A stretch of DNA of 7,131 nt from positions 1-7,131 of the forward strand of contig JAGWPI010000225.1 in assembly GCA_028877005.1 (NCBI GenBank), in the 5' to 3' direction. Below are positions 5,968-7,131 of this stretch, one piece after another (the stretch's first letter is position 1; each line of letters begins with the position of its first letter). Source of the DNA: Bacteroidota bacterium (GTDB lineage Bacteria > Bacteroidota > Bacteroidia > Chitinophagales > Chitinophagaceae). Both the position numbers and the translations under genes were made by a program. The notes below the pieces were generated by a model that worked only from the letters and a program-made list of their open reading frames with translations, made no database searches and was not told the DNA's origin.

Positions 5968-7131
5968 CTATTCACCTTCCACTACAATTACTCTATCCGG
6001 TTCATTGGGTTGTTGTTCAATAGCCGAAATCATCAATGTATTGTTTTGTAGTTGTGCCATTACCTGCACTTGATTGTTGAGCATATATACTTTTGTAATT
6101 TTTTTAAAAGGGAATTGGGGTAATTGTAAATTAGTTACACTATCGGCTAAAACATGTACAAATAGCTTACCGTTGGTTTGGGTAATAGCACCCCAGGTTG
6201 CAGGTTGCAAATAACCGCCCCTTGTTGCATAAATACTGCTGCCATATGTTTTTAGCCATTGGCCCATATAAGCCAGCCGCTCCTTAAATTCAGGTTGTAC
6301 TTCGCCATTGGGCATAGGACCAATGTTTAATAAAAAATTAGCCCCAAAACCGGCCGCACGAACCAAATAATGCACCAATTGGGTGGTGGTTTTATATTGA
6401 TGATCGGCTAAATTAAAACCCCACGATTGATTGATGGTTTCACAAGTTTCTAGTGGCAATTGCGATATACCTCCACTACCAAAACCATGGGTATTGTTGC
6501 CGGGTAAATCTTTTTCAAACATTTGAAAGTCTTCACCGGGCATAGGTTGCAAGTGGTGATTATTGCCAATTAAACAAGCGGGCTGTAAGCGGTGTATTAA
6601 AGCATAAATTTCATCTAAATGCCAATTAACCAATGGTGTATTATGTAAATTATCGTCTTTGGGCAACTGATCCCAATATCCATCAAACCAAATACCGGCT
6701 ACCGAACCATATTGTGTTAATAATTCTGTTAATTGATTTTTCATGAATTGAATATAGTGGTTCCAATTGTCCTGGTGTGTGCGGCCGGTTCCTTTTCCGG
6801 TTCTTCCGGTAGTCCAGGAATAATCTGTTCTTCGCCAGTCTAATAATGAGTAATAGAAAAACAGGGGCATGCCTTGTTTGTGGCAGGCATCGGCTATCAT
6901 TTTTACAATGTCTTTATGATATGGTGTATTCATGCTATTAAAATCAGACTGCCGGGTATTCCACATACTAAACCCATCGTGGTGGCGGGTAATTAGTGTT
7001 ATGTATTGCATGCCGGCATCTTTGGCCATTTTTACCCAAGCATCGGCATTAAATGCAATGGGATTAAAAAAATCCATTAAACGGCTATAATCATTAACGG
7101 TAATATTACGGTTATTCATCACCCATTCTCC
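5968..7131 (-). CDS. Alpha-L-fucosidase, glycoside hydrolase family 29 (5' end outside window)
   Basis: The visible part is about 387 residues of a GH29 retaining exo-fucosidase, which removes terminal L-fucose from glycans. Counting from the GTG at 7122, the fucose-binding HHDGF is at 47-51 and WFDG at 145-148 carries the nucleophile D147. GEDFQMFEKDLP (186-197) holds candidate acid/base glutamates. ETCETINQSWGF (225-236) and LLNIGPMPNGE (264-274) are typical GH29 segments. A C-terminal beta-sandwich domain follows from about residue 305. The frame stays open to the window edge, reading GEW before V and M. The expected N-terminal barrel start (FGMFIHWGLYS-type segment) and any signal peptide are therefore missing, and neither the GTG at 7122 nor the ATG at 7119 is the true start. 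Export to the periplasm is likely from family habit but not visible. The gene is probably functionally separate from the redox operon downstream. Confidence 0.93.
   Translation of the reverse strand, partial: GEWVMNNRNITVNDYSRLMDFFNPIAFNADAWVKMAKDAGMQYITLITRHHDGFSMWNTRQSDFNSMNTPYHKDIVKMIADACHKQGMPLFFYYSLLDWRRTDYSWTTGRTGKGTGRTHQDNWNHYIQFMKNQLTELLTQYGSVAGIWFDGYWDQLPKDDNLHNTPLVNWHLDEIYALIHRLQPACLIGNNHHLQPMPGEDFQMFEKDLPGNNTHGFGSGGISQLPLETCETINQSWGFNLADHQYKTTTQLVHYLVRAAGFGANFLLNIGPMPNGEVQPEFKERLAYMGQWLKTYGSSIYATRGGYLQPATWGAITQTNGKLFVHVLADSVTNLQLPQFPFKKITKVYMLNNQVQVMAQLQNNTLMISAIEQQPNEPDRVIVVEGE

Noticed and set aside
6778..6815. Repeated TTCCGGT units (peptide TGRTGKGTGRT) in the fucosidase gene
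   Set aside because: Similar Gly/Arg/Thr loops occur, as I recall, in other GH29 enzymes, so this looks like a family loop and not a recent repeat expansion.

Overview
The window looks like part of a Bacteroidota chromosome, most plausibly a Chitinophagaceae-type organism. The genes are AT-rich and begin without clear Shine-Dalgarno sequences. Two start codons are preceded by the Bacteroidota-type -7 hexamer pattern TAnnTTTG. The proteins (SigZ-type sigma factor, ArsI/CadI-type VOC protein, Bacteroidota-style Crp/Fnr regulator, GH29 fucosidase) fit that phylum. The genus is inference; the phylum is reasonably secure.

Layout. Bases 1-69 hold a tRNA-Lys(CTT) that has lost its first four bases at the window edge. 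A plus-strand set follows: a SigZ-family sigma factor (220-816), an ArsI/CadI-type metalloenzyme (866-1327) and an ArsN/phosphinothricin-type GNAT acetyltransferase (1363-1866). A 10-bp stem hairpin at 1877-1908 sits between this set and a convergent minus-strand series and can serve both directions. Reading the minus strand from the right edge, the genes are a GH29 alpha-L-fucosidase (5' end outside the window), a Crp/Fnr regulator, a short NAD(P)-binding Rossmann protein, an Old Yellow Enzyme alkene reductase and two short-chain dehydrogenases. Their spacing is about 30-90 bp. No gene-free stretch exceeds about 150 bases.

How the parts may work together. The plus-strand trio looks like a small metalloid/organoarsenical or xenobiotic resistance unit. 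It has a sigma factor where an ArsR repressor would be expected, and the sigma factor carries a C-terminal cysteine cluster (C166, C167, C186) that could sense thiol-reactive compounds. The minus-strand set looks like a redox or electrophile-detoxification operon (ene-reductase, two SDRs, a nucleotide-binding protein) preceded by its own regulator.

The most notable signal is an exact FNR-type palindrome, TTGAT-CTAT-ATCAA, at 5278-5291. It overlaps the stop codon of the Crp/Fnr gene and lies upstream of a TAnnTTTG promoter element for the next gene. The recognition helix of that regulator carries ExxSR, the FNR pattern that reads TTGAT half-sites. This suggests that the regulator directly controls the oxidoreductase operon behind it.
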